64,000 nucleotides of DNA, taken from contig CAYPPG010000015.1 of the NCBI GenBank assembly GCA_964412555.1, forward strand, positions 1 to 64,000, given 5' to 3'. Every line of letters starts with the position of its first letter. Position 1 is the first letter of the stretch. This DNA is from CAYPPG01 sp964412555. GTDB lineage: Bacteria; Hinthialibacterota; Hinthialibacteria; Hinthialibacterales; Hinthialibacteraceae. The notes under the pieces are model-generated. The model saw only the letters and a program-made list of their open reading frames with translations, did not search any database and was not told where the DNA came from. The position numbers were made by a program, and so were the translations under genes. Shown here piece by piece: positions 25,161 to 34,242 of this stretch.

Positions 25161-25467
25161 CTATGATTTTCTTTTACCCATATCAAATAAGAATCCGGGA
25201 CCGTCAAATGCTACACTTATCAACGGTCCCGGTAATTTAATCAAAACTTTATCTCTGGGATCATAATGATCCGTCAGTTCACCCGCAATCCGTTCGATGC
25301 GAACATGTTGCAATCCATTGCTATCCAATACACGGCGTGCAACCTGAGCGCCGGTCAATTCTGGAACGGACGGGAACTTCCGCATACCGGAAAAACACCG
25401 AGCGTACATTCTGAGCGGCAAGAAACATCAGCGGCATGATCGCTAACGAAATCACGAGATACGACAT
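25161..25467 (-). pseudogene. Broken YugP-type neutral zinc metallopeptidase
   Basis: From an ATG at 25467 with GGAG upstream, the frame reads MSYLVISLAIMPLMFLAAQN and RSVFFRYAEVP, the membrane anchor of YugP-like peptidases. One base over, the sequence continues ELTGAQVARRVLDSNGLQHV and RIERIAGELTDHYDPRDKVL, the family's most conserved N-terminal stretch. Removing one base near 25376 joins the two. The protein then ends in an unrelated tail; the HExxH zinc site and the rest (~110 residues) are absent. Both a frameshift and a truncation are therefore present. A hairpin lies across the truncated end. Confidence 0.78.
25195..25232. repeat. Hairpin inside the truncated YugP gene end
   Basis: CCGGGACCGT and ACGGTCCCGG are perfect 10-base inverted arms around an 18-base loop. 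It lies between the YugP homology and nhaA and could attenuate or end transcription, though no T-run follows. Confidence 0.55.
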
Positions 25468-25657
25468 AAATTTATACTCCATTTATAATATGATTGTGCT
25501 CCCTAATGGAGCAAAGAGAGTGCCAAGTTATAACAGGCTTGATTTGTTGAAGTTATGAAATAAGTTGACTGAAATGATAGACTTTTGAGACACGGAATTG
25601 TTCCTTTTTGGCCTATTTGTCATTTTTTCAACATGAGTGAAAAAAAAGAAACATGTA

Positions 25658-27952
25658 CTATAGTTTACCAAGATGATTAAGGATAAATTGACAATTCAAC
25701 ACCTTCTCCATTAAATCAACCGGCAAGTAATAATAATGATTGGACGCCTCAAAACCAATCCGCGAATCCCGCCGTGTTAAAGCAAACAATTCACGGGCGA
25801 TGATGATTTCCTCTTGAATGATGTCTTTGATTGTATCAATTTTCTGTTTCCGATCTTCCTCTGACAACGAGTTCTTTTGATTTAATAGTTCATCCCGCAA
25901 TACGCTGAATCGAGTTTGATTCGCGACTGTTGCAAAATGGAGGCAAGCCGCTTTTGCAAAACGGAGTTGGGACTGTGCTGCTTGTTTTTTCTCCTGCGGG
26001 GTATTGGCTACGGCTTTTTCCAGATCGATCAATCCTTCTTTCCATCCGGTCACGATTTTTCCGAATTGTTGGGCGAAGATATCCGCCGGATACGGTCCTC
26101 GCCATCCATCGACATCGTCATAGGGAAAGCCGATCATCGTTGATGGATAATTTGTGGGAGTTGGGTAGAGCAGATTGGACGGTCCATATTGAGCCGGACA
26201 GCGATAGAGCACACTGCCGTTATAGGGATATTCCTGAAAAGCCTTGCTGAAAGCGGACCATGCCTTCCGGCCAAACGATGCGCCGTCTGTTCCGAACAAT
26301 TCCACTGCCAATTCATCCAAGGCTTTTTCTTTGCTTGGAACCGGCTCGCGGTCGAACATGCGGATGAGTTTGAGATTGGGCGATGGATAGCCGCCCAGCG
26401 TCCAACTCAGCATCATGCCGTCTACACCGGATGAAAGTAAATTTGTACAATGCTCGGCGGTCAAATCCAGCACCGGCAGATAAGGAACCGCCGATAATTC
26501 CCAGGTATTGTTGATCTGCACTTTGGCCATCGTTTTCAATCCGGCTTCTTCTGCGATTGCCCAATGGCGCGTCGCGCGCGGTCCGGGGCCGACCACGGAA
26601 ATCGAATATTCGCCGACTGCCGTTTTCACGCCTCCGCGCTCAATCGGTTTCGACCATTCGCTGACGGACATGAACCATACGTTTTTGGGCAATTTGCGGA
26701 TCGCATCTCCCGCCCATTCATCCCGCCAGCCCCAATCCCACACGATCACTTTTGCGTCCGGATTACCGCGATGGACGCCGGTTTCGATAGCCTGATTCAC
26801 TTCCGCGATTATTTCCGCTGCGGTTCGGTCTTTGCAGCGCGGGCACTCTTTATGCCGATGATGGGAGGCGCAATTCGTCAGATTTTCGGATGCTGTAATC
26901 GTAAACACTCCACCCAAATCGGGCACCTGTTCGAAAACATAGGCGAGCGAATCGGTCAACCACTGGCGTACTTTCGGATTGGATGTGCAAACAGTAAAAT
27001 GGTCCCCTTCCTGCACACCTTTCATATCCGGATGGTCTTCAAAGAACGATTCCGGCATTGCTCTCGGCTCGTTCATATACAGATAGATACTGATTCCATA
27101 TTGCTTCGCCCGCTCAACCAGTTTTCGCAGATTTTGCAATCGTGTTTCATGATCTTCCCCGAATTCCGGAAATATCTCGCTCGGCGCCAACTGCCGCAGC
27201 ACGACATGCATCCACACTCCGTCCACTCCCAGCGCCGCCAGTTTCTGCAGCAATCCTTCCGGATACGGATCGAGTTCCGGATTCATCAAGGGATCTCCGT
27301 AGAGGGCGAAATAGGAATAAATATAGCGAGGAGAGAACCGTGGTTTTACCGATGTGTCTTTTTTGAAATTCGGATCAGCCTGGCTGAGTTCCTCGATGAA
27401 ATAAAACCGCTCTTCAGCGGGATTTTGCCATTCATTCCTAAAGTGATCCTGTACAATTTGTTTGATTTCCGCACATCGTTTTTGAGTTTCGTCACTTGGC
27501 GGCTCATACTTCAACGGCTCACATTGCGGTTTCAATCTCCCAAGTTTGATATACAGAAAATCATCTTCCCGCAGCGAATATGCGAGTTCTTCAGCCGACA
27601 TGTCAAGCAGCGTCAAGAGTTGGTCATAAGGCAGCAAATGCCAGTTCCGCCGGATCAACGTAATATAAATGCGATTCCGGTCTTCTTTCGCTATGGGATG
27701 CTGTTCCGGCAGTCCCATCGACTCCGCTACTTTCCGAACATTCTCAGTGGATGTTTCCAATACTTTGGCCAGACGTTCGATCTCCACCACCGGCCAGTTG
27801 CGCCAAATGAAGGTGTGCATTCGGGTGGGGAAATGAGGGAACGTGAGCGCGTCAGGTGCAGAACCGGCGGGTAAGTCCATTGAACAAGACGATGTTGGTA
27901 TGAATGTGAACAAGCAGGTAAATGTGATTGTGATCGTAAAGATAATTTTCAT
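25658..27952 (-). CDS. Large secreted TIM-barrel protein, GH20-like (glycoside hydrolase candidate)
   Basis: The product has about 764 residues with a signal peptide (MKIIFTITITFTCLFTFIP). A helical N-terminal region (~30-150) leads to a barrel-like core with GVDGVWMHVVLRQLAP, IYLYMNEPRAMPESF and VFTITASENLTNC, which fits GH20-like hexosaminidase relatives common in PVC bacteria. A cysteine/histidine cluster (NCASHHRHKECPRCKDR) in the core may bind metal. The C-terminal part is helical. The start at 27952 has a GAGGTATATA site; the frame from 28054 is rejected. Catalytic residues cannot be assigned with certainty, so the activity is inferred only. Confidence 0.62.
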   Translation of the reverse strand: MKIIFTITITFTCLFTFIPTSSCSMDLPAGSAPDALTFPHFPTRMHTFIWRNWPVVEIERLAKVLETSTENVRKVAESMGLPEQHPIAKEDRNRIYITLIRRNWHLLPYDQLLTLLDMSAEELAYSLREDDFLYIKLGRLKPQCEPLKYEPPSDETQKRCAEIKQIVQDHFRNEWQNPAEERFYFIEELSQADPNFKKDTSVKPRFSPRYIYSYFALYGDPLMNPELDPYPEGLLQKLAALGVDGVWMHVVLRQLAPSEIFPEFGEDHETRLQNLRKLVERAKQYGISIYLYMNEPRAMPESFFEDHPDMKGVQEGDHFTVCTSNPKVRQWLTDSLAYVFEQVPDLGGVFTITASENLTNCASHHRHKECPRCKDRTAAEIIAEVNQAIETGVHRGNPDAKVIVWDWGWRDEWAGDAIRKLPKNVWFMSVSEWSKPIERGGVKTAVGEYSISVVGPGPRATRHWAIAEEAGLKTMAKVQINNTWELSAVPYLPVLDLTAEHCTNLLSSGVDGMMLSWTLGGYPSPNLKLIRMFDREPVPSKEKALDELAVELFGTDGASFGRKAWSAFSKAFQEYPYNGSVLYRCPAQYGPSNLLYPTPTNYPSTMIGFPYDDVDGWRGPYPADIFAQQFGKIVTGWKEGLIDLEKAVANTPQEKKQAAQSQLRFAKAACLHFATVANQTRFSVLRDELLNQKNSLSEEDRKQKIDTIKDIIQEEIIIARELFALTRRDSRIGFEASNHYYYLPVDLMEKVLNCQFILNHLGKL

Positions 27953-28094
27953 TATATACCTCGTAAGTAAGTAGGGTGGGGTGAGTGGTAACGAAACCCA
28001 CCATTTCTTCTGATCTGGATTTGCCATAATCATTTGTTTCCTTTTTGGCAACATTTTCTATGAATTTGGTAGTGGTGTCAAAGGGAATAGATAA

Positions 28095-28141
28095 TTTCCA
28101 GGGGCGTTGCCCACTGGCTGTCTTCTTGAACCCCGTTGGGG
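28095..28141. repeat. Dispersed repeat family C, copy 2
   Basis: A ~46-base unit (CAGGGGCGTTGCCCACTGGC, then CCCCGTTGGGG) matching the reverse complement of 7671-7717 with about two differences. It lies in the ~370-base gap between the divergent GH20-like and mtaB genes. The rest of that gap shows only a CCTTGCTACCCGCA-type stretch also seen near 7763. Confidence 0.75.
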
Positions 28142-28320
28142 TAATTTTTTGTATTCCTGAATCCTGTTGGAGTGAATTCCTGTCTTTTGGATTAGGGTAA
28201 TGATATTGATAGAAGTCTATCCTTGCTGTATGGCACTACGCTGTATAGCATAACACCACAAGGACTGCCTGGCGTATTGCCCTTGCTACCCGCAGATTTT
28301 CATTGATACTTCAAAGCATT

Positions 28321-29625
28321 ATGAAAGCCATGCCGTCACAAAAACCCAAAGTACTCATCCATACCCTTGGCTGTAAAGTCAATCAGTATGATTCGGAACG
28401 TTTGCGGACGTTATTGATTCAGCGCGGGTATCTGATTGCGGATGAATCCCAACGGGGCAATGCTGATTTGATTATTGTGAATACCTGTTCCGTTACATCC
28501 GAAAGCGACCGGAAGGGGCGGCAGCTGATCCGCAAGTTGATTCGGCAAAATCCTCATGCGCGGGTGGCGGTTACGGGGTGTTATTCGGAACGCAAACCGG
28601 ATGAAATCATGAACATCACCGGCGTGACTGAAATCGTTTCCATCGATGATCAAGAGCAGTGGGTGATGAGCATCACCGAATCGCTCGGGTGGGGGTGCGA
28701 GGATCAGGATGGATTGTGGGACAGCGCCAGTGGGATTGAAACGTTCCATGAACGGACGCGCGCGTTTGTCAAAATCCAGGACGGCTGTGATTTGAAGTGC
28801 ACCTTTTGCAGTATTCCGCAAAGCCGCGGTCAAGCACGCAGCCGCGCGATCCCGGATATCGTCTCGGAATGCAAATCGTTACTGGAACACGGCTACCCTG
28901 AAATTGTCTTATGCGGTATCTGTATTGGGCATTACGGACGAGGACAGGATTTCGACCTGCCCGACCTTCTCGAGCAACTCGTAAAACTGGACGGCATCAA
29001 ACGGATACGGATTTCCTCGATGGAACCGCAGGATGTGTCCGATAAGTTGTATGATGTAATGCTTCACCATCAGGACATCATCTGCTCTCACCTGCATTTG
29101 CCGTTGCAAAGCGGTTCCAATCGGGTCCTGCGCCGGATGAAACGCCCTTATTCATATGATTTCTTTCAAGAACGGCTGGAGAAAGCGAGAGCGCTGCTCC
29201 CTCACTATGAGATCAGCACGGATATTATGACCGGTTTTCCCGGCGAGACGGATGAAGATTTCGAACAAACGATAAATGCCGTTCGCGTTTGTCGTTTTTC
29301 CAAAGTTCATTCTTTCCGATTCTCGGCGCGGGAAAATACACCCGCCACGCGCTTGAAAGATCATTTACCTTATAAAATCATCGAAGAACGGCGGAAAGAG
29401 TTAGATAAAATCGCTACGCAAACGGCAAATGAAGTGAAACAAAATTACATCGGAAAAATCCTGCCGGTTCTGACTGAAACATTTGAAAATGATTCAGGTA
29501 CCGGTTTTACTCCGAATTATTTGCGGGTGGAATTTCAGGCTTCTCATCCTGTGGCGAAAGGGGAGATCGTGCCGGTTCAGTGTGAATCGTTGAAGCAAGG
29601 ACAGCTAGTAGGAAGGTTTTTTTGA
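28321..29625 (+). CDS. mtaB: tRNA threonylcarbamoyladenosine methylthiotransferase MtaB
   Basis: This 434-residue radical SAM methylthiotransferase has three N-terminal cluster cysteines (HTLGCKVNQYDSE, IVNTCSVTSES and AVTGCYSERKP) and the radical SAM cluster CDLKCTFCSIPQSRG. The C-terminal TRAM-like region is short. MtaB adds a methylthio group to t6A37 in ANN-decoding tRNAs. The first cluster pattern LGCKVNQ distinguishes MtaB from MiaB, and a separate MiaB is present at 58483. The true start may be 28321 or 28330; no clear ribosome binding site is seen. It appears monocistronic and ends ~80 bases before a toxin-antitoxin pair. Confidence 0.92.
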   Translation: MKAMPSQKPKVLIHTLGCKVNQYDSERLRTLLIQRGYLIADESQRGNADLIIVNTCSVTSESDRKGRQLIRKLIRQNPHARVAVTGCYSERKPDEIMNITGVTEIVSIDDQEQWVMSITESLGWGCEDQDGLWDSASGIETFHERTRAFVKIQDGCDLKCTFCSIPQSRGQARSRAIPDIVSECKSLLEHGYPEIVLCGICIGHYGRGQDFDLPDLLEQLVKLDGIKRIRISSMEPQDVSDKLYDVMLHHQDIICSHLHLPLQSGSNRVLRRMKRPYSYDFFQERLEKARALLPHYEISTDIMTGFPGETDEDFEQTINAVRVCRFSKVHSFRFSARENTPATRLKDHLPYKIIEERRKELDKIATQTANEVKQNYIGKILPVLTETFENDSGTGFTPNYLRVEFQASHPVAKGEIVPVQCESLKQGQLVGRFF

Positions 29626-29653
29626 TCATTTTCTTTCTTTGATTCCAAAGCCT

Positions 29654-29662
29654 TGCTATAAT
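29654..29662 (+). promoter_or_regulatory. Extended -10 promoter of the AbrB-like/PIN pair
   Basis: TGCTATAAT is a perfect extended -10 element (TGnTATAAT) 43 bases before the antitoxin start at 29706. No good -35 box is seen, which is normal for extended -10 promoters. Confidence 0.6.
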
Positions 29663-29705
29663 AGTGAATACACATTTCAAAAAACAGATTCGAGGTCGTT
29701 TGACC

Positions 29706-29921
29706 ATGGATGCTATTGAATTTGAAACAAAAATTGAAAACGGGATAATCAAAATTCCTCCAGAGTACAAAACGATTGCCGACAAGAATTGCCGCGTCAT
29801 CATTTTAACGGATCAAGATTCCAAAGAACCAAAAAAAATTTCCACTTCTAAAAAACTGTATGCAATAAGTATCGATACTCGGGGATTCAAATTCAATCGA
29901 AATGAAGCGAATGAAAGATAA
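29706..29921 (+). CDS. Small antitoxin-like protein preceding a PIN toxin
   Basis: This 71-residue protein (MDAIEFETKIENGIIKIPPE) has the short beta-rich start of SpoVT/AbrB-like antitoxins: EFETKIENGIIKIP corresponds to the swapped-hairpin strand, followed by a basic tail. It overlaps the downstream PIN gene by 20 bases. As a labile antitoxin it should neutralise the PIN nuclease and repress the shared promoter at 29654. The ATG at 29706 is preferred to 29664, which lies upstream of a poor context. Confidence 0.7.
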   Translation: MDAIEFETKIENGIIKIPPEYKTIADKNCRVIILTDQDSKEPKKISTSKKLYAISIDTRGFKFNRNEANER

Positions 29922-30330
29922 AGCCTTTATTGATTCCGATATTATTCTTTATCTCTACTCTAAATCAGAAATTGAAAAGAGAAAAAAATGTGAAACTCTT
30001 TTTGAAAATAGTGATGTCATAATAAGCATACAAGTGATCAATGAAGTTGCAAACATTTTATATAAAAAATTGAAACTTGATTGGGATGATATCAAAAGCG
30101 CTATTCTTGAATTATTTGAAAAGTTTTCCGTTCAAACCATTCATTCATCCACAATTCAAGAAGCTTGTGATATTGCTTTGAAGTACAAATATTCTTACTA
30201 TGACAGTTTAATCCTTGCAACCGCCTTGGAAAATCAGTGTAATATTATATATATAGAAGATATGCATCACAATCAACTTATTGAAAACAAATTGAACATT
30301 CAAAATCCTTTGTTAAAAAAGGATGAATAG
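29902..30330 (+). CDS. PIN-domain toxin (VapC-like)
   Basis: This 142-residue PIN-domain protein has the first catalytic aspartates in AFIDSDIILYLYS, a glutamate in IQVINEVANILYK, and the C-terminal acidic pair in YSYYDSLILATALE, followed by NIIYIEDMHHNQ. That last pattern is typical of PIN toxins with two C-terminal acidic residues. It should act as a ribonuclease controlled by the overlapping antitoxin. A terminator-like hairpin at 30331-30365 ends the operon. Starts at 29902 or 29911 are possible. Confidence 0.85.
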   Translation: MKRMKDKAFIDSDIILYLYSKSEIEKRKKCETLFENSDVIISIQVINEVANILYKKLKLDWDDIKSAILELFEKFSVQTIHSSTIQEACDIALKYKYSYYDSLILATALENQCNIIYIEDMHHNQLIENKLNIQNPLLKKDE

Positions 30331-30365
30331 AAAGGGACAACTAGATCAGCTGTCCCTTTTGCTTT
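30331..30365. terminator. Bidirectional intrinsic terminator
   Basis: AAAGGGACA and TGTCCCTTT are 9-base arms around an 11-base loop, followed by TTGCTTTTTT on the plus strand. It lies between the convergent PIN toxin and Gfo/Idh genes. Its core (GGGACA..GATCAG..GTCCC) resembles the palindrome at 31715-31741 on the other side of the Gfo/Idh gene. Confidence 0.75.
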
Positions 30366-30385
30366 TTTATTATTTTCGGTACTCA

Positions 30386-31678
30386 TCAACCCGGTTTCCA
30401 CCCTTCTTCACCGGTGTATTTTTTTCCACCGGGTACCGGGGCGCCTGGGGCATCGACATCGCCGAATTCGTAATAGACGGGGAATTTTTCGTCGGAATTG
30501 AGAGCCTCTTCCCATGTCAGTTCCTTGCCGGTGTATTCCGACATGCGGCCCATCATTGCCGTCATGGTGCTTTCGGCCACGTTGCGGGCTTCGTTGAGTC
30601 CTTTTTCGTTGCGGATGCTGTTCATCAAGTCGGCATGTTCTTGGACGTAGGGGGCACTCTGTTCGTCTTTGAAACGCCAGATTTCCTTGCCGTTGTTGTC
30701 CTGGATATACCATGGTCCGCTTTGTGCGGTGTAGGTGCGCCCTTTCACTCCCTGCACTCGCTCTTCAACTCGCCCTGTATCGCGAGGATGTTGGCTGCAC
30801 ATGCTTAAAATGTCCACGCCGTTTTCATAGTGGAAATGGACGGCATGATGATCCCAGATATCGCCGCGTTCCTGCCACCCGCAGCCGCCGGTTCCGAAGG
30901 CTTTTACCGGATGGGTTCCCATTATCCAATTGATGACATCGATGTTATGGACGTGTTGTTCCAAGATATGATCCCCTGAGAGCCAGAGCCAATGATACCA
31001 GCCGCGAATCTGCCATTCCACTTCCGACCATCCGGGTTTGCGGTCGGGGAAACCGATGGGGCCGCCGCACCAGAAAACCTGCGCGTTGACGACATCGCCG
31101 ATCATACCATCTTGGATTCGTTTGATGGTTTCAATGTATTCTTTTTGATGGCGGCGTTGTGTTCCGGCCGCGATGGACAAACCTTTTTTCTTCGCTTCTT
31201 CCCCAGCGGCGATAATCCGGCGGATACCGGGAGGATCGACAGCGGCCGGTTTTTCCATGAATACGTGCTTACCGGCTTTCACCGCCGCTTCGAGCGATTC
31301 GGGACGATAGCATGGGGGGGTGGCGAGAATTACATAATCGCAATCGGTTTTCACTAGGTCCCGATACGCTTTGAATCCCAAAAACGTTTCAATCTTTTCC
31401 GCATCATGACCCATTTTTTCCAGTTCCTGTTTGGCCAGGTCGAATTTTTCCGGAAAAATATCGCACAGGGCTACGACTTGGACGGCGTCGTCGGCTTGCA
31501 AAGCGTTCACCATCGCGCCACGGCCGCGGCCGCCACAGCCGATCACCCCGATTTTCAACTGTTGTTTCGCCCGTGCGTCCGGCGAAGCGAGGATATTGAA
31601 TGCCGTCACGGAAGCTGTTGTGATCGCACCGGTCTTTACAAAATCCCTACGCGAGATGTCGTTTTTTTGTTGATCCAT
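30386..31678 (-). CDS. Tat-exported Gfo/Idh/MocA family oxidoreductase
   Basis: The product has 430 residues. A Tat leader (ISRRDFVKTGAITTASV) precedes the Rossmann start IGVIGCGGRGRGAMVNAL. The EKP motif FMEKPAAVDPPG carries the catalytic lysine, and the C-terminal domain contains the dinucleotide/substrate segment FHYENGVDILSMCSQHPRD. Exported members of this family are common next to sulfatases in PVC bacteria and are thought to oxidise sugars with a tightly held cofactor. AAGGAGAAGGAAAAATG places the start at 31678; the frame from 31702 is rejected. The gene sits between two related palindromes and is probably monocistronic. Confidence 0.92.
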   Translation of the reverse strand: MDQQKNDISRRDFVKTGAITTASVTAFNILASPDARAKQQLKIGVIGCGGRGRGAMVNALQADDAVQVVALCDIFPEKFDLAKQELEKMGHDAEKIETFLGFKAYRDLVKTDCDYVILATPPCYRPESLEAAVKAGKHVFMEKPAAVDPPGIRRIIAAGEEAKKKGLSIAAGTQRRHQKEYIETIKRIQDGMIGDVVNAQVFWCGGPIGFPDRKPGWSEVEWQIRGWYHWLWLSGDHILEQHVHNIDVINWIMGTHPVKAFGTGGCGWQERGDIWDHHAVHFHYENGVDILSMCSQHPRDTGRVEERVQGVKGRTYTAQSGPWYIQDNNGKEIWRFKDEQSAPYVQEHADLMNSIRNEKGLNEARNVAESTMTAMMGRMSEYTGKELTWEEALNSDEKFPVYYEFGDVDAPGAPVPGGKKYTGEEGWKPG

Positions 31679-31714
31679 TTTTCCTTCTCCTTCATCACAC
31701 AAAAATATAGATAG

Positions 31715-31741
31715 TGGGACAGATCGATCAGGACTGTCCCA
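31715..31741. repeat. Palindrome in the 5' leader of the Tat Gfo/Idh gene
   Basis: TGGGACAG and CTGTCCCA form an 8-base perfect stem around a GATCGATCAGGA-type loop. The GATCAG and GGGACA words are shared with the terminator at 30331, so this gene is bracketed by similar hairpins. The ~360 bases from 31703 to 32066 contain no gene I can support. Confidence 0.6.
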
Positions 31742-32003
31742 TTACATTTTTTGTTTTTCACTCAACCACAGAGCAATTGTGCAAAATTGTTCCCAATGTC
31801 ATTCACTTAAGCAGGAGCTGGATAGGATGTAAAGAAGACCGGATGATCATGACGAACCAATTGACGTGAAAATTGTCATTCCGGCTGAATGAACTCTATA
31901 AGAAGAACGAGATGAGATGAAAGAAGGCTTGAAGAGAACGATGAGATCGATCTACCAACTTGGGATATAGCTATGGCATTTTTTTTCTTTGTATAAAAGT
32001 GAG

Positions 32004-32029
32004 GGGGTAGACATTTGAGCCTACCCCTT
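32004..32029. repeat. GTCTACCCC-type palindrome downstream of the secreted protein gene
   Basis: GGGGTAG and CTACCCC arms face each other across ~10 bases. On the minus strand this lies just after the gene ending at 32067 and could help end its transcription. The same word occurs at 15454-15469. Confidence 0.5.
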
Positions 32030-32066
32030 TGCTGAGAAATTTTTTACTCAGTCTGAGAAAAGCAAA

Positions 32067-32954
32067 TCAATAAAGATTCCAACTTGAAATATCAACCGTT
32101 TCTCCCAAAGCCCATGCAATTGTCTGGTCAAGGAGCTGAATTCCAAGATCGTTGAGAATATTCAATGTCCGTTCTTCCGGAACTCCACCGTATGCTTCAT
32201 TGGGATCAACGTCGGAATACCCGAAAAACACCCAGCGCTCTTCGTTCACATCCCCAAAATCCAATTCGCTTCCCGCTTCTAAAGCAATAACAATGGGTGC
32301 ATCAGCAGGTAAATCCACTCCGTCAGCAGACTCATTGATCGATGAAGGCATTACGACTAATACATCCCCCACACCTTCCACCAAAATACTTGTGTCGGTC
32401 AATGTTCCGAATGTAGGTACATAAGGTTCCCCCGTGTTTTCATCGATTTTGGTCGGAACAAACGTTTCCGGTAAACCTTGTGTGATGGGATGATTGGAGT
32501 TGACGACTTTGATTTCTGTAGTCATCGCCCCACCGGTAAAGGCTGATTGCCCATTGGTGAATCCCATATCATCCAAAATATAAGATTCTGTAAAGATGAC
32601 TGGTTTAAGAGCGATACGGTAATCTCCTGCAACGCTTCCGGAGCCGATTTCTTCCGTGATGAATATCAAATCATTTTCCTCTTCCACCATTCCGGGATCG
32701 TCTTCATCGGTTCCGTATAAGTTGACAGTATGCCCTAAATCATCTTCAAGATGATTCACCAGCCAAAAGATCCCCACATGTTCCATTCCCAAGGTTTCAA
32801 TCGTAAATTCCTTCGCGAGTTCATCATGGGCAGGATCATCTCCCGCCAAAATTGCGGACTGAGGTATCAAAACCGCAATATTATCCGCAAAACATACATT
32901 TCCACCAATTACCATCAATCCGAGTGTAATAATTACAAAAATTTTCCCATTCAT
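32067..32954 (-). CDS. Secreted protein with ThuA-like fold elements, C-terminal LY tail
   Basis: The 295-residue product has a signal peptide (MNGKIFVIITLGLMVIG) and a GAGGAGG ribosome binding site. The mature protein resembles ThuA/glutamine-amidotransferase-like modules: NSNHPITQGLPETF, VLVVMPSSINE and WVFFGYSDVDPNE are suggestive. The N-terminal part has a strand-loop IAVLIPQSAIL. The final residues are ISSWNLY. The secreted protein at 36812 has a related C-terminal half and also ends in LY, so the two are probably distant paralogs. Biochemical activity is unknown. A possible promoter is TTGAAA-18-TATGGT at 33006-33035. Confidence 0.55.
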   Translation of the reverse strand: MNGKIFVIITLGLMVIGGNVCFADNIAVLIPQSAILAGDDPAHDELAKEFTIETLGMEHVGIFWLVNHLEDDLGHTVNLYGTDEDDPGMVEEENDLIFITEEIGSGSVAGDYRIALKPVIFTESYILDDMGFTNGQSAFTGGAMTTEIKVVNSNHPITQGLPETFVPTKIDENTGEPYVPTFGTLTDTSILVEGVGDVLVVMPSSINESADGVDLPADAPIVIALEAGSELDFGDVNEERWVFFGYSDVDPNEAYGGVPEERTLNILNDLGIQLLDQTIAWALGETVDISSWNLY

Positions 32955-33198
32955 CTTTCTTTCCTCCTCTAGTTTGAATTACATGATTGAACACTCAATC
33001 GAATAACCATACCATAGAATCATATAGTTTTTCAATGTTAGGTTTCGATTTTTCCATGGTTTTTTGATAATGAGACTGAAAAAGGTGTCGAACTGAAAGA
33101 GGAGGGAACAAAAAGACGGAGTGTGAGGCGGGATGATACAGTAAAAAAGTCAAAAATTGTGGTGCGGACATCCTGTCTGCACAATATAAAATGGATAT

Positions 33199-34242
33199 CT
33201 ATTCATGTTCTTTCTCTTCGACGGCAAATAAGGCTCGGGTAAATGCATCCGGATCAAAGGGTTCCAGATCATCGATGCCTTCACCCACCCCGATGAATTT
33301 AACCGGCAATCCAAGTTGTTTGTGAACCGCTAGAATCACACCGCCTTTCGCGGTACCGTCCATTTTTGTCAGAATCAATCCCGTTATGCCGCAGGATTGT
33401 AAAAAGGTCTTGGCCTGTTCGACCGCATTCTGGCCGGTTGAAGCATCCAGAACCAATAGTGTTTCTTGGGGGGCCCCCTCGAATTCACGGCAAATAACTC
33501 GTCCCATTTTCGCCAATTCCTGTAATAAATTCGATTTGGTATGCAGCCGGCCCGCCGTATCGATAAGAATCACATCCGGATGATTGGCTTTTGCCGAGGT
33601 CATCGCATTGAATACAACCGACGACGGATCCGCTCCTTCCGTGCCCAAGATAATTGGCACATCCGCACGCTTAGACCAGATTTCCAGCTGCTCGATGGCT
33701 GCTGCGCGGAACGTGTCTGCCGCAACCATCAATACGCTTTTTCCTTCTCTCTTGAAACGGGCGGCCATTTTCCCGATTGCGGTTGTTTTGCCGACTCCGT
33801 TGACCCCGACAATCAAATAAATACTGGGACTTTCCTCGGCAGTTTTCAGAGAACAGTCTCCTTGATCTAGCATTTCTCGCATCAGCGATTGCAATGTACC
33901 GGTCAGCCATGATAAATCGGTGGAATTTGATTTTTTCTCCCGCCGAATGCGGTTACGTAACTCTTCCATTAATGCCAGTGTGGTATTCACTCCCACATCA
34001 GCGGTGATCAATGCCTCTTCCAAATCATCGAGTAAATCTTCATCGATTTTTCCTCTTAACTGAAAGATCGACTGTGCCTTCTTGACAATCGAATCTCTCG
34101 TGGAACGCAATCGTTCACGCAGTTTGGAAAAAAGTCCCTTAGGGGGCGATGACTCTTCCGGGCTTTCTTCCACAGCCAATTTATTGGTTTGATCCTCTTC
34201 GATAACGGCTGTCTCATCGGTTTTCTTTTTTTTCCAGAACAT
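33199..34242 (-). CDS. ftsY: Signal recognition particle receptor FtsY
   Basis: FtsY (347 residues) receives SRP-bound ribosomes at the membrane. An acidic N-terminal region (TDETAVIEEDQTNKLAVEE) is followed by the NG domain (from about residue 60). GTPase motifs are GVNGVGKTTAIGKMA (G1), VMVAADTFRAAAIEQL, DTAGRLHTKSNLLQEL (G3), LTKMDGTAKGG (G4) and the closing FIGVGEGIDDLEPFDPDAF. The N-terminal A-domain is short, as in many non-proteobacteria. The gene is alone here; it is divergent from the Gfo/Idh gene at 34514, with both promoters within the ~270-base gap. Confidence 0.96.
   Translation of the reverse strand: MFWKKKKTDETAVIEEDQTNKLAVEESPEESSPPKGLFSKLRERLRSTRDSIVKKAQSIFQLRGKIDEDLLDDLEEALITADVGVNTTLALMEELRNRIRREKKSNSTDLSWLTGTLQSLMREMLDQGDCSLKTAEESPSIYLIVGVNGVGKTTAIGKMAARFKREGKSVLMVAADTFRAAAIEQLEIWSKRADVPIILGTEGADPSSVVFNAMTSAKANHPDVILIDTAGRLHTKSNLLQELAKMGRVICREFEGAPQETLLVLDASTGQNAVEQAKTFLQSCGITGLILTKMDGTAKGGVILAVHKQLGLPVKFIGVGEGIDDLEPFDPDAFTRALFAVEEKEHE

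Noticed and set aside
26564..27874. A 436-codon plus-strand frame opposite the GH20-like gene
   Set aside because: Antisense shadow of a gene with good ribosome binding site and signal peptide; the peptide is rich in Phe, Arg and His and lacks domain features.
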